In this document: piece by piece, positions 19,120-28,240 of the stretch
How positions within the stretch are numbered: the first letter of the stretch is position 1
How the letters are laid out: each line of letters opens with the position of its first letter
NCBI GenBank assembly: GCA_017624835.1
Contig: JAGAMG010000001.1
Location: 1 to 64,000 of the forward strand
DNA: 64,000 bases
From: Lachnospiraceae bacterium
GTDB taxonomy: Bacteria > Bacillota > Clostridia > Lachnospirales > Lachnospiraceae
Direction: 5' to 3'
Notes under the pieces: generated by a model
Seen by the model: the letters and a program-made list of their open reading frames with translations, nothing else
Databases searched by the model: none
Told to the model about the DNA's origin: nothing
Program-made: the position numbers and the translations under genes

Positions 19120-20163
19120 CTACAACTCCTTAATACATGCAATCAATGCATCCACATTTTCTTCCCGTGTTGCCCAGCTGGTACAAAAACGCACAGCACT
19201 GTGCCCCTCATCCACGCGATGGTCGTAGGAGTACTCAAATTGCTCTCCCAGCTTCTCCAAATCAGCATCCGGCAGAATCACAAATATCTGATTGGTTCGA
19301 TTGGGCACCAGATAAGGATATCCCTTTTCCTCAAAAGCTGCACGCAATTTTTCAGCCAATGCAATGGCTCCCTTTGAAATTTCATAGTATAAATTCTCTG
19401 TAAACAAAGTATCAAACTGCAATCCCAGCAAACGTCCCTTTGCTAACATGCCGCCCTTTTGCTTGATAAAGTAACGGAAATCCTTCTTAAGCTCCTCATT
19501 GGCAATTACCACCGCTTCACCAAAGAGTGCTCCCACCTTTGTTCCTCCTATGTAAAACACATCACAAAGCCGAGCAATATCTACAAGTGTCAAATCATTA
19601 TCAGGTGCCACCAGACCATACCCAAGACGGGCACCGTCCATAAACAAGTATAAGCCATACTTTTGGCAAACCTCAGATAAGGCAATAAGCTCTGCCTTAC
19701 TATATATGGTGCCCAATTCCGTAGGATTGGAAATATACACCATTTTAGGCTGCACCATATGTTCAAAGCTACCATCATTGATGTGCCCTACATACGCCGC
19801 TTCTACCTGAGCTGCTGTAATCTTTCCGTCCTCGCTGGGAAGACCCAGCACCTTATGTCCACAGGACTCCACAGCACCGGTTTCATGTACATTAATATGA
19901 CCGCTGACTGCACAGAGTACCCCTTGATAAGAGCGGAGGGCTGAATCAATAACTGTTACATTGGTCTGAGTACCGCCTACCAAAAAATGCACTGCCAAAT
20001 CCGGATTCCCACAGGCATCTCGTATTTTTTCCGCGGCGGACATGCAATAAATATCCTCGCCGTACCCCCGCGTCTGCTCCATATTGGTAGCAAACAGGCG
20101 CTCCAAAATTTTTGGATGCGCCCCTTCCGTATAATCACATTGAAATAATATTTTCTTACTCAT
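19120..20163 (-). CDS. ltaE: Low-specificity L-threonine aldolase
   Basis: PLP enzyme that splits L-threonine or L-allo-threonine into glycine and acetaldehyde. 347 residues, the usual length of the beta-eliminating-lyase/threonine aldolase family. The PLP lysine lies in IGGTKVGALFGEAVV, the cofactor-contacting LFMDGARLGYGL precedes it, and HINVHETGAVESCGHK is also family-typical. Its ATG shares bases with the pepD stop codon, so the two are coupled. Confidence 0.93.
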   Translation of the reverse strand: MSKKILFQCDYTEGAHPKILERLFATNMEQTRGYGEDIYCMSAAEKIRDACGNPDLAVHFLVGGTQTNVTVIDSALRSYQGVLCAVSGHINVHETGAVESCGHKVLGLPSEDGKITAAQVEAAYVGHINDGSFEHMVQPKMVYISNPTELGTIYSKAELIALSEVCQKYGLYLFMDGARLGYGLVAPDNDLTLVDIARLCDVFYIGGTKVGALFGEAVVIANEELKKDFRYFIKQKGGMLAKGRLLGLQFDTLFTENLYYEISKGAIALAEKLRAAFEEKGYPYLVPNRTNQIFVILPDADLEKLGEQFEYSYDHRVDEGHSAVRFCTSWATREENVDALIACIKEL

Positions 20164-21674
20164 TAATTATCCTTTTCCTCCAACAACATCACAAGATAAT
20201 CCCACACTCTTGCTGTAGAAGAAATGCTAAGTGTCTCCTCAGTAGTATGAATATCACTCATCTGAGGTCCCATGGAAACACAATCAAGGTCAGTAATCTT
20301 ACTACCCAAAATTCCGCATTCCAAACCCGCATGAATTGCCTCTACCCGGGGTTTTTCACCATACATTTTTTCATATAAGGCTACCATTTTATCACGCAGA
20401 GGAGAATTTTTGCGATATTTCCAGCCGGGATATTCTCCGGTAATGGTAATATCTCCCCCTGCCATAACGGTGATAGCTTCCAATTTATCTATTAATGCAT
20501 TCTTGGCACTTTCCACACTACTTCTTACAGAAAATTCTGCTGTCAATTCGCCAAATACTTCATCAGATAATTCATCCATAAAGTCTGCATCCGCATCCAT
20601 ACAGCTTTCTGCTGCCTCAAGCTCCAAGATACCCATATTTAAGGAGGTTTCTACCAATCCCGGCATATCTGCACTCATTGCCTGAACCCCTCCCGGCAAT
20701 GCAAACAGGAAAGAAGCTGCATTTCTGGTATCCTCCGGAGTAACACAGGGGTAAACTCCCCTGCCAAGCTCCTTAGTCTCAATAGTAATACCGGGATCCT
20801 TGGTGGCATACTCCTCAGCTAAATTTGCTGCAACATCCTTTACAATTTTATCAAAAACTTCCTTATCCTTTTCCTTTATCACAAGCACGGCTCTTGTCTC
20901 ACGAGGAATGGCATTATCTGCCAAGCCCCCATTTAAGGACTGCATAGCCACAGCAATCTTATCCGAAATTCTCCATAAGAGTCTTCCAAAAAGCGCATTG
21001 GAATTTCCCCGCTCCTTGTGAATTTCAGCACCCGAGTGTCCTCCCTGCAATCCGGCTAATGCCACTTCCACTGCAATGCCTTCCACTTCTGCAAAAATAA
21101 CCGGCACATGGCAGCCCACTCTGGCACCCCCTGCACAGCTGGTTAAAAAAATACCTTCCTCTTCGGAATCAAGATTTATCATTCTGTTACCCTTCAATAC
21201 ACTAAGGTCAATCTCTCTTGCTCCATCCAGACCCACCTCTTCATCCACGGTAAGTACTACCTCAAGTCTGGGATGCTTTAAATCATCAGAATCCAAAATT
21301 GCCAGCGCATAGGCTACTGCAATCCCGTCATCTCCTCCAAGGCTGGTTCCTTCCGCATAAATCTTATCTCCATTCACAGCAACCTTTAGTCCCTGTGTCT
21401 TCATATCAATATCACAATCCGGCTTTTTTACGGCAACCATATCCATATGCCCCTGCAAAATTACTGCCGGTTCCTCTTCATAGCCGCAAGTTGCCTCCTT
21501 AACTATAATTACATTTTTCAATTCATCCTGTATATGAAACAGATTTCTCTCCTTTGCAAACGCAACCAGATAATCGCTAATCTGCTCCATATTCCCCGAA
21601 CCATGAGGAATCTTGGTAATCTCCTCAAAAAAATAAAATACTTTTTCCGGTTTTAAATTCGATAATACTCCCAT
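20163..21674 (-). CDS. pepD: Aminoacyl-histidine dipeptidase (M20, PepD-like)
   Basis: Cytosolic zinc dipeptidase (carnosinase-type) of 503 residues in the M20 family. Metal and catalytic motifs in order: LQGHMDMVAV, SLGGDDGIAVAY, TVDEEVGLDGA (general base Glu), GGHSGAEIHKERGN of the dimerisation lid, and the last His ligand in MGPQMSDIHTTEE. It likely releases free amino acids from imported dipeptides. It is the first gene of a run with ltaE, the AI-2E permease and beta-galactosidase; its promoter is at 21726-21754. Confidence 0.96.
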   Translation of the reverse strand: MGVLSNLKPEKVFYFFEEITKIPHGSGNMEQISDYLVAFAKERNLFHIQDELKNVIIVKEATCGYEEEPAVILQGHMDMVAVKKPDCDIDMKTQGLKVAVNGDKIYAEGTSLGGDDGIAVAYALAILDSDDLKHPRLEVVLTVDEEVGLDGAREIDLSVLKGNRMINLDSEEEGIFLTSCAGGARVGCHVPVIFAEVEGIAVEVALAGLQGGHSGAEIHKERGNSNALFGRLLWRISDKIAVAMQSLNGGLADNAIPRETRAVLVIKEKDKEVFDKIVKDVAANLAEEYATKDPGITIETKELGRGVYPCVTPEDTRNAASFLFALPGGVQAMSADMPGLVETSLNMGILELEAAESCMDADADFMDELSDEVFGELTAEFSVRSSVESAKNALIDKLEAITVMAGGDITITGEYPGWKYRKNSPLRDKMVALYEKMYGEKPRVEAIHAGLECGILGSKITDLDCVSMGPQMSDIHTTEETLSISSTARVWDYLVMLLEEKDN

Positions 21675-21725
21675 ACTCGCCCTGTTCCTTTCTCCACATG
21701 CCCTTCTTACACTAATATGTTATCC

Positions 21726-21754
21726 ATTTTACATCTTTTTTACCTATGATGCAA
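21726..21754 (-). promoter_or_regulatory. Promoter of pepD
   Basis: TTGCAT, 17 bases, TAAAAT on the minus strand, about 50 bases ahead of the pepD start. Confidence 0.65.
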
Positions 21755-21798
21755 GCAAGCAGACACTTTCCGTCGCATATTTATCCATAATTGGTGCT

Positions 21799-22041
21799 TT
21801 ATCTTCCCAATTCCTTTAAGCTTTCCACCATATCCAAATCTGATTGTTGAACCTTAATATTAGTAGTTATGGGCTCCTCCCCCGGTTTAGTTACCGTTAT
21901 CTCTATTATAGTTCCCTCAGGAATGCCATTTCCTCCTAATATCACATTATTGATAAATGCTTCAAATTTAGGATGATTCTTTGAGAATGTATTCTTTGCA
22001 TTCATTAATTTCATCAATATCGCAGGATTCATCATATTCAT
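21799..22041 (-). CDS. Small conserved-looking protein of unknown function
   Basis: 80 residues, cytosolic, no recognised domain. The N-terminal half is helical and Met/Asn/Lys-rich (MNPAILMKLMNAKNTFSKNH); the second half looks like a short beta-strand unit with IIEITVTKPGEEPI. A ribosome site (AAGGAAG) precedes it and it begins 7 bases after the HAD phosphatase gene, so the two are one transcript. Codon use resembles the neighbours, which favours a real gene. I can give no function. Confidence 0.7.
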   Translation of the reverse strand: MNMMNPAILMKLMNAKNTFSKNHPKFEAFINNVILGGNGIPEGTIIEITVTKPGEEPITTNIKVQQSDLDMVESLKELGR

Positions 22042-22048
22042 ATCTTTC

Positions 22049-22840
22049 TTACTTCCTTTCTATTACCCCAAGCCATTCCAACGCATTCCAAATTCCGTCT
22101 TTATCCACGTCAGTAGTAATATAATCTGCCATATCCAAAATATTTTGCGTGGAATTTCCCATTGCAATACTCGTCCCCACACACTTAAGCATACTCAAAT
22201 CATTATTACTGTCACCGATTGCCACCGTATCCTCCATGGGTATCTGCAAAAGCTTCGCCATATGTCTTATAGCAGATGCCTTGGAGCAGCCCTTAGGAAG
22301 AATTTCATAAAAGCCCCGTTCTCTGTCAATAAAATCCAATTCCTCACAAAACTCTTCATAAAAACCCTTGATATCCTCCGGACGGTTCACATGAGCATAC
22401 AGCTTATCGTACTTTCCAAGTGCCACATCATAGCTATCAAAATGAAAGGTGCGAAACTGACTTACATAATTTCTAAAAAAGTCCGTATACATCCTGTCAA
22501 AATGCTGGACATAATCATCCTGACTTCCCTCCAAAATGGCATCTATCCGATGTCTTTTAAGCCCTTCCATAATCTGCTTTGACTGCTCCAAAGTAAAGGT
22601 ATTATGAAATAACATTTCATCATGATAATAAGCCATGGTTCCGCAACCATACAGATAGCCGTCAAATTCCACCTGACTGCTTAATTCCTCACCAACCATT
22701 GCCTTGGTTCGCCCTGTATTTACTATGCAGATATGCCCGTTTGCTCTGGCCTGCCTGATTGCTTCCCCGGCACTTTCCGGAATGCTATCGCTTCCTAAGG
22801 GAAGCAAGGTTCCGTCTATATCAAAAAAGATTAACTTCAT
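22049..22840 (-). CDS. HAD-superfamily phosphatase, Cof/YidA type
   Basis: About 263 residues, cytosolic sugar-phosphate or flavin-phosphate phosphatase of the Cof-type (IIB cap) HAD subfamily. Motif I is FFDIDGTLLP with the nucleophile Asp, motif II is VNTGRT, the Lys motif is KGCSKASAIRHM, and motif IV is AIGDSNNDLSML. The substrate is not predictable. I place the start at the ATG whose product begins MKLIFFDIDG; another ATG 12 bases upstream is possible. It follows the infC-rpmI-rplT terminator and precedes a small protein gene. Confidence 0.9.
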   Translation of the reverse strand: MKLIFFDIDGTLLPLGSDSIPESAGEAIRQARANGHICIVNTGRTKAMVGEELSSQVEFDGYLYGCGTMAYYHDEMLFHNTFTLEQSKQIMEGLKRHRIDAILEGSQDDYVQHFDRMYTDFFRNYVSQFRTFHFDSYDVALGKYDKLYAHVNRPEDIKGFYEEFCEELDFIDRERGFYEILPKGCSKASAIRHMAKLLQIPMEDTVAIGDSNNDLSMLKCVGTSIAMGNSTQNILDMADYITTDVDKDGIWNALEWLGVIERK

Positions 22841-22880
22841 ATTCTTATCCATTCTCTCTTTTCCATATAATATGCAAAAG

Positions 22881-22927
22881 GGGAGTATCACAAAATAGCA
22901 ACCATTCTACTATCTTGTAACGCTCCC
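22881..22927 (-). terminator. Terminator of infC-rpmI-rplT
   Basis: GGGAGCGTTACAAGATAG can pair with CTATTTTGTGATACTCCC across nearly its whole length with a few wobbles, followed by a short T stretch. It lies just past rplT. Confidence 0.7.
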
Positions 22928-22943
22928 ATCTTTCATATCTTAA

Positions 22944-23300
22944 TTATGCAAGCTTGCTCTTTGCTAACTCAGCTAAGGTCTTGAAGCCTTCTGCATCGTT
23001 AACTGCCATTTCAGCTAACATCTTTCTGTTCATTTCTACGCCTGCTAACTTCAGACCATACATAAATCTGCTGTAGGATAAGCCGTTTAATCTTGCTGCT
23101 GCATTGATACGAGCAATCCAAAGCTGTCTGAACTGACGCTTTCTTTCTTTTCTACCTGCATAAGCACTGGTTAATGCTCTCATTACAGACTGCTTTGCAA
23201 TTCTGTACTGCTTGCTTCTTGCTCCTCTGTAGCCCTTTGCAAGCTTTAAAACTCTATTATGTTTCTTCTTGGCATTTAAGCCACCTTTAATTCTTGCCAT
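22944..23300 (-). CDS. rplT: Large ribosomal subunit protein bL20
   Basis: 118 residues, full length, strongly basic. Early 23S rRNA binder required for 50S assembly, and in Bacillus also the repressor of its own operon through the infC leader. Family start [20 protein letters not shown] and the [19 protein letters not shown] block are intact. Third gene of infC-rpmI-rplT, 25 bases after rpmI, with AGGAGGAG ahead of the start. Confidence 0.98.
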   Translation of the reverse strand: MARIKGGLNAKKKHNRVLKLAKGYRGARSKQYRIAKQSVMRALTSAYAGRKERKRQFRQLWIARINAAARLNGLSYSRFMYGLKLAGVEMNRKMLAEMAVNDAEGFKTLAELAKSKLA

Positions 23301-23325
23301 GTCTTATTCTCCTCCTAACCTGAAA

Positions 23326-23523
23326 TTATAAATAAGGTAAAATCTTCTTCATATTCTTAACATTGGTTGCATCAGTCATTGCAGCCTTTCTAAGATTACG
23401 TTTTCTCTTAGTAGATTTCTTGGTTAAGATATGGCTCTTATAAGCTTTTGCTCTCTTTAATTTACCTGTTCCGGTTGCTTTAAAACGCTTAGCTGCTGCT
23501 TTGCTTGTCTTCATTTTTGGCAT
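23326..23523 (-). CDS. rpmI: Large ribosomal subunit protein bL35
   Basis: 65 residues, the standard length. Begins [20 protein letters not shown] and carries the [20 protein letters not shown] core that contacts 23S rRNA. Between infC (about 50 bases upstream) and rplT, with AGGAGG before its ATG. Confidence 0.98.
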   Translation of the reverse strand: MPKMKTSKAAAKRFKATGTGKLKRAKAYKSHILTKKSTKRKRNLRKAAMTDATNVKNMKKILPYL

Positions 23524-23572
23524 AACGGGTTCCTCCTAAACTTTTCTTAATCTATTTTAACTGTACAACGGA

Positions 23573-24079
23573 TTAGCGCTTCTCAGTTAAAAACATTGTC
23601 ATACTTCTGCCCTCTACCTTAGGTGCTTTTTCAATTACTGCAATATCGGACAGACTTTCAGCAAAATCATCAAGAATATGCTTACTGTTATTCATATGTG
23701 CCATTTCACGACCACGGAAACGAAGTGTAACCTTTACCCTGTCCCCCTTGGTAAGGAACTTTCTTGCTGCGTTTACCTTGGTGTTCAAATCGTTGGTATC
23801 AATATTGGGAGACAAACGAATCTCCTTAATCTCAATAACCTTCTGCTTTTTCTTAGCTTCCTTCTCACGTCTAATCTGTTCGTACTTGTACTTACCGTAG
23901 TCTACAATCTTACAAACAGGGGGCTTTGCTGTAGGGGCAATCTTTACTAAATCCAAGCCTGCATCTTCCGCCAGCTTCATAGCTTCCTTTGCAGACATGA
24001 TGCCCAGCTGTTCGCCGTCCTCACCAATCAAACGTACCTCTTTGTCTCTGATTTGTTCGTTAATCATTAAATCGCTAAT
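23573..24079 (-). CDS. infC: Translation initiation factor IF-3, predicted AUU start
   Basis: IF-3 monitors start-codon and initiator-tRNA choice on the 30S subunit. About 169 residues: N-terminal domain (MINEQIRDKEVRLIGEDGEQ), linker helix, C-terminal domain. The only strong ribosome site, GGAGG at 24089-24093, is 9 bases from an ATT at 24077-24079 that reads into SDLMINEQIR. The first ATG in frame (24067) is 21 bases from that site, too far. An AUU start is the known autoregulatory device of E. coli infC, since IF-3 rejects non-AUG/GUG/UUG starts. First gene of infC-rpmI-rplT. Confidence 0.95.
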   Translation of the reverse strand: MSDLMINEQIRDKEVRLIGEDGEQLGIMSAKEAMKLAEDAGLDLVKIAPTAKPPVCKIVDYGKYKYEQIRREKEAKKKQKVIEIKEIRLSPNIDTNDLNTKVNAARKFLTKGDRVKVTLRFRGREMAHMNNSKHILDDFAESLSDIAVIEKAPKVEGRSMTMFLTEKR

Positions 24080-24118
24080 GGTCTTGCACCTCCATAAGAA
24101 AATCAATCGCTATACGCG

Positions 24119-24148
24119 AAAAAAAGTGGATAGCATAACTATCCACTC
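24119..24148 (-). promoter_or_regulatory. Leader terminator (attenuator) of infC-rpmI-rplT, probable L20 leader
   Basis: Within the roughly 200-base untranslated leader, GAGTGGATAG pairs with CTATCCACTT around TTATG and is followed by seven T. An intrinsic terminator ahead of infC is what the L20-controlled leaders of Firmicutes contain. Upstream leader bases 24180-24240 would hold the competing or L20-binding structure, which I have not resolved. Confidence 0.75.
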
Positions 24149-24289
24149 AAAATCCTAATCTGAAAACAAACTCCGGGTTATCCCCTTTTGTTTCAAGAAT
24201 GAAAAAGATGTTGACGCTTACTAGCCCAATTGCTGTAAGGTGAGAGCGGATACTCTGCTTGCTACACATGTATAATCACATGCTCAATC

Positions 24290-24318
24290 AGAATATCACA
24301 TACTCTCATCCTTGTCAA
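24290..24318 (-). promoter_or_regulatory. Promoter of infC-rpmI-rplT
   Basis: TTGACA, 17 bases, TATTCT on the minus strand. Transcription would begin near 24283, leaving a leader of about 200 bases. Confidence 0.85.
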
Positions 24319-24353
24319 CAACTTTTTTCATTTTTTAGTCCTGATTTTTAATC

Positions 24354-24674
24354 CTAGCGCTCCTTAAAAGTAGCACATGCAGTCTCTTCATAGTCAGATG
24401 CACCGCCGCCCTTGATGTCCACATGCTCCGCAATGCATTTGTAATTGTTATTATAAACACATTTCACAGCCTCACAATCAATACTGATGATTTTACTTCC
24501 GTGAGGCAGGGCACTGGTATAGGCATCCTGACCTTCTCTTCTCAGTGCAAAGCTTTCACAGCAGGTTTCATCCTCCTTATGAGCATGCTTGCCACCTACC
24601 ATAATGTCACCCTTGCTACAATATCTGTCCTTATTATAGGTACAGCTCTCTACCGCACATTTTAACTCTGCCAT
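24354..24674 (-). CDS. DUF1540 cysteine-rich protein
   Basis: 106 residues made of two DUF1540 repeats. Each repeat follows the pattern C-x4-C-x2-N-x4-C, then a short strand, then T-x-C-x-S/T-F (repeat 1 about residues 6-42, repeat 2 about 67-103). The four cysteines per repeat suggest metal binding. The family is common in Clostridia, sometimes linked to sporulation, with no defined role. It lies alone between thrS and the infC promoter with AGGAGG upstream. Confidence 0.92.
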   Translation of the reverse strand: MAELKCAVESCTYNKDRYCSKGDIMVGGKHAHKEDETCCESFALRREGQDAYTSALPHGSKIISIDCEAVKCVYNNNYKCIAEHVDIKGGGASDYEETACATFKER

Positions 24675-24759
24675 ACAGACCTCCTTCTGCGCACTTCCTT
24701 ACTCTTGCTAAAAGTCCGCAGAATTAGTCTGTGAATTTTATTGAAAAATATTCTCAAAA

Positions 24760-26721
24760 TTATTTTTGTTCTTCCACTTCGATTTTGCGAATTTCCTTAG
24801 TACGGATTTCCTTGCAAATCTGGTCAATGAAGCAATCTAAAGTCTTCTGTCCTTCATCTCCCGCAAAACGGCTTCTTACGGATACCAAGCCTTCTTCCTC
24901 TTCCTTCTGACCTACAACCAGCATATAGGGAACCTTTGCCAATCTTGTCTCACGAATCTTAAAACCAATCTTTTCAGAACGGTTATCGGTAGTCGCCAAA
25001 ATGCCGTTATTTTTAAGTTCTGCTTCTACCTTTGCCGCATAATCCGCATATTTTTCAGAAATAGGAAGTACACGAACCTGCTCAGGGCACAGCCAGGTGG
25101 GGAACTTACCCTCATACTTCTCAATGAGCCAAGCCAGAGTTCTCTCATAGCAGCCCATGGAGGTTCTGTGGATGATGTAAGGACGTACCTTATCGCCATT
25201 CTGGTCAATGTAGTACATATCAAACTGCTCTGCCAGCAGGGCATCCCACTGAATGGTAATCATGGTATCTTCTTTACCATATACGTTCTTAGCCTGGATA
25301 TCTACCTTAGGGCCGTAGAACGCAGCCTCACCAACACCCTCATAGAAAGGAATACCAAGCTCGTTCAATACGTCACGAATGTGTCCCTCAGTCTCCTCCC
25401 ATACCTCTGCGGAGCCTTCGTACTTGTCAGGGTTCTCAGGATCCCACTTGGACAAACGATAAGTTACATCGTCACCTACTCCTAAAGTATCCAGACAATA
25501 CTTAGCCAATGCCAAACAATCCTTAAATTCCTGTACCATCTGATCAGGTCTTACGATTAAATGTCCTTCGGAAATAGTAAACTGACGTACTCTGGTAAGT
25601 CCATGCATCTCACCGGAATCCTCGTTTCTAAACAAGGTAGAGGTCTCACCGTAACGCAAAGGCAAATCACGATAGGAATGCTGGGTTGCTTTGTATACAT
25701 AATACTGGAAAGGACAGGTCATGGGACGAAGGGCAAATACTTCCTTATCCTTCTCCTCATCACCAAGTACGAACATACCCTCTTTATAGTGACCCCAATG
25801 ACCGGAAATCTTATACAAATCACTTTTTGCCATTAAAGGAGTCTTGGTACGCACATAACCGCGCTTTTCTTCCTCATCCTCAATCCAACGCTGCATGGTC
25901 TGAATCATTTTGGCACCCTTTGGCATCAGCAGAGGAAGTCCCTGACCGATTACATCAACCGTGGTAAAAAGCTCCATCTCACGACCAAGCTTATTGTGGT
26001 CTCGGTTCTTTACATTCTCCCAATATTCCAGATACTCTTCCAATTCTTCTTTTTTATTAAAAGCAGTACCGTAAATACGCTGTAACATAGCATTTTCAGA
26101 CTTACCTCTCCAATAAGCACCGGAGGAAGAGGTCAACTTATATGCCTTAATTCCCTTGGTACTCATCAGATGAGGACCTGCACACAGGTCTACAAAATTT
26201 TCACCCTGACTGTAGAAGGAAATCACGGCATCCTCAGGCAAATCACGAATCAGCTCTACCTTGTAGGGCTCGCCTTTTTCCTCCATGAATTTGATTGCTT
26301 CCTCACGGGGCAAGGTAAATTTCTCAAGCTTTTCGCCCTTCTTAATAATCTTCTTCATTTCTGCTTCGATTTTATCCAAATCCTCTCTGGAAAAAGGTGC
26401 ATGGTCAAAATCGTAATAATAACCATTTTCAATGCTAGGGCCAATGGTCAGCTTTGCATCCGGGAACAGATTCTTTACTGCCTCTGCCATTACATGGGCT
26501 GTAGTATGACGAATGGTTGCCAGACCTTCCTTGTCCGTTGCGGTACAAATGCTCAGTTCACAGTCGCTGTCGATTACAGTTCTAAGGTCAACTACCTCTC
26601 CGTTCACCTTACCACAGCAGGCTGCTCTTGCCAGACCTTCGCTGATATCAAGAGCAATTTCATAAACACTTTTGCTTTCTGCATACTCCTTTACGGAGCC
26701 GTCTTTTAATGTGATTTTCAT
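24760..26721 (-). CDS. thrS: Threonyl-tRNA synthetase
   Basis: Charges tRNA-Thr. About 653 residues: N-terminal TGS domain, editing domain with the HTTAHVMAEAV metal-site motif, class II catalytic core with MTCPFQYYVY (zinc Cys) and the motif 2 region RYGETSTLFRNEDSGE, and a C-terminal anticodon-binding domain with CPEQVRVLPIS. I prefer the second ATG (26721) because GGAAGGAG is spaced 8 bases from it. Controlled by the T-box leader upstream. Confidence 0.98.
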   Translation of the reverse strand: MKITLKDGSVKEYAESKSVYEIALDISEGLARAACCGKVNGEVVDLRTVIDSDCELSICTATDKEGLATIRHTTAHVMAEAVKNLFPDAKLTIGPSIENGYYYDFDHAPFSREDLDKIEAEMKKIIKKGEKLEKFTLPREEAIKFMEEKGEPYKVELIRDLPEDAVISFYSQGENFVDLCAGPHLMSTKGIKAYKLTSSSGAYWRGKSENAMLQRIYGTAFNKKEELEEYLEYWENVKNRDHNKLGREMELFTTVDVIGQGLPLLMPKGAKMIQTMQRWIEDEEEKRGYVRTKTPLMAKSDLYKISGHWGHYKEGMFVLGDEEKDKEVFALRPMTCPFQYYVYKATQHSYRDLPLRYGETSTLFRNEDSGEMHGLTRVRQFTISEGHLIVRPDQMVQEFKDCLALAKYCLDTLGVGDDVTYRLSKWDPENPDKYEGSAEVWEETEGHIRDVLNELGIPFYEGVGEAAFYGPKVDIQAKNVYGKEDTMITIQWDALLAEQFDMYYIDQNGDKVRPYIIHRTSMGCYERTLAWLIEKYEGKFPTWLCPEQVRVLPISEKYADYAAKVEAELKNNGILATTDNRSEKIGFKIRETRLAKVPYMLVVGQKEEEEGLVSVRSRFAGDEGQKTLDCFIDQICKEIRTKEIRKIEVEEQK

Positions 26722-26762
26722 TTTCATTTCTCCTTCCTGAATCTATTTTCCTGCACTAGAAA

Positions 26763-27081
26763 GTCCCTTGCAATATTGCTATTGCAAGGGACGTAATATA
26801 CGCGGTTCCACCCTTGTTACAGTTTCACAACAATTCTTCCATAATTTTTCCTGAAAGCCATTAGATTCACTGTCACTTCATTTGCTCGTAACGGGAGCCT
26901 CCGGGCTGTATTAAAGCCACTCCGAGATGGTCTTCCTCTGCTTCCGACAAAACCGCTTGCAGCTCCCTTTCGCAAACTCTCCAATCTGCATCCGGGGCGG
27001 TCCTCTCTGGTATCATCCACAAAGTACTGTTCTCTTCAACGTTTTAAAATATGAATACCTCTATTATTGCTCAGAACTTCT
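26763..27081 (-). promoter_or_regulatory. T-box riboswitch of thrS
   Basis: Leader of about 320 bases. The invariant T-box sequence GGGTGGAACCGCG is at 26801-26813, and the terminator hairpin GTCCCTTGCAATA / TATTGCAAGGGAC with a following T-rich tail is at 26763-26792. Uncharged tRNA pairs with the T-box bulge and prevents that hairpin. A stem I region with GAAGAGAACAGTA and GCTGCAAGCGG is present further upstream. I could not place the specifier codon with certainty; the downstream gene predicts a Thr codon. Confidence 0.95.
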
Positions 27082-27087
27082 GCCACT

Positions 27088-27116
27088 ATCATAGTACTTT
27101 TTTTTGAAATTGTAAA
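27088..27116 (-). promoter_or_regulatory. Promoter of the thrS T-box transcript
   Basis: TTTACA, 17 bases, TATGAT on the minus strand, just ahead of the T-box leader. Confidence 0.75.
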
Positions 27117-27149
27117 GGTTTTCTTTTATAATTGTTTTTACATTCTCAT

Positions 27150-28193
27150 TTAATAATCAAAAGTATAATTACTGTACAACGCCCTTATACCTTCAAAGAA
27201 CTCCTTATAATTCTCCTTGGTCAGTTCTCCCTCTCCTAAAGCCATACATTGCAGCATTTCCGAATTAATCCATTCTCCATAATGCAAGGTATCGCCATAA
27301 TTGTCCAGATTATCTATAATGTCAATCCTGTCCGAAAAGGAAAACAAGCGAATATTTTCTGCGGACAGCAAAAGCTCTGTCGCCATCTCCTCCGCCTGCA
27401 ATTGGGAATTTAACTGCTTTCCTCGCACCAATCCTTCCCAATAACAAATACTGTAGGGTGGGAAAAACAAGATAAATTGCGTATCAGGATGAGCTTGTGC
27501 CGTAGCAAGGAAATTCTCCGATACATTTTCCTGTATCATCCTGATTTCTTCCTCAGACAATACTACCTCTTCTTCCCTTATGGGCTGCAGGGTGAAGCTG
27601 TTTACCACAGCATCACGGCCAAAGGTCATATAGGGATTCCAATTCCCATATTCGTCCATGGTTGGTGTTTTTTCCCCGGCACGGGTATAATTTACTACCG
27701 CAATGGTTTTGGGCACCACCTCTTTATTCAACAAATACTCCACATCATTAAAAGGATTGTCATCATATAAATAATCCGGATTACCTTCATAACCGTATTC
27801 CTTGGCATCGGCAATCAGCCGGGTACCATCCAGACTGCACAAAACATACTTAATATCGGAATTATATTCCAAAGCACGTCTGATATGCTCATTCAATTCA
27901 TGATAGGTAGCACCGGAATAGGATGCTTTTATGGTCTGCGTTCCCCACAAAGCATCAAATTCACTGGGCTTAAAATTCTGTGTCATGCTGGTTCCGGTAA
28001 TTAAGGCATCATATTCAAAATGTCTTGTAATTCCATCATTCTGATAACGCTCATCCTTTAAAGGATACTCCAAAAAGCCAAGGGGTTGGTGATAATGTAA
28101 AAACGGATCAATTATCACTGTCGCTCCGGCAATTCCCAAAAGCATCAACAGGCTTGTTACCAACACTATAATATTCCATTTTTTTGCTTTCAT
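27150..28193 (-). CDS. DltD/AlgJ-like SGNH-fold membrane-anchored protein
   Basis: 347 residues with one N-terminal membrane helix (about residues 8-27) and an extracytoplasmic domain. DALITGTSMTQNF gives a block I-like serine (GTSMT), and NYGDTLHYGEWINSEML gives a late Asp/His pair, as in SGNH-type proteins that act with MBOAT acyltransferases. It follows the MBOAT gene by about 47 bases. The pair probably O-acylates a cell-surface polymer; whether teichoic acid, exopolysaccharide or peptidoglycan is unknown. No dltA or dltC is nearby, which argues for acetylation rather than D-alanylation. Confidence 0.75.
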   Translation of the reverse strand: MKAKKWNIIVLVTSLLMLLGIAGATVIIDPFLHYHQPLGFLEYPLKDERYQNDGITRHFEYDALITGTSMTQNFKPSEFDALWGTQTIKASYSGATYHELNEHIRRALEYNSDIKYVLCSLDGTRLIADAKEYGYEGNPDYLYDDNPFNDVEYLLNKEVVPKTIAVVNYTRAGEKTPTMDEYGNWNPYMTFGRDAVVNSFTLQPIREEEVVLSEEEIRMIQENVSENFLATAQAHPDTQFILFFPPYSICYWEGLVRGKQLNSQLQAEEMATELLLSAENIRLFSFSDRIDIIDNLDNYGDTLHYGEWINSEMLQCMALGEGELTKENYKEFFEGIRALYSNYTFDY

Positions 28194-28240
28194 TAAATAC
28201 TCCTGTTATCCTCCTTCATCAGTACATCCATTTTTTCATC

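Noticed and set aside
26817-27020. Minus-strand frame of 67 codons in the thrS leader
   Set aside because: It lies inside the T-box stem I region; the RNA structure explains the sequence and the peptide matches nothing.
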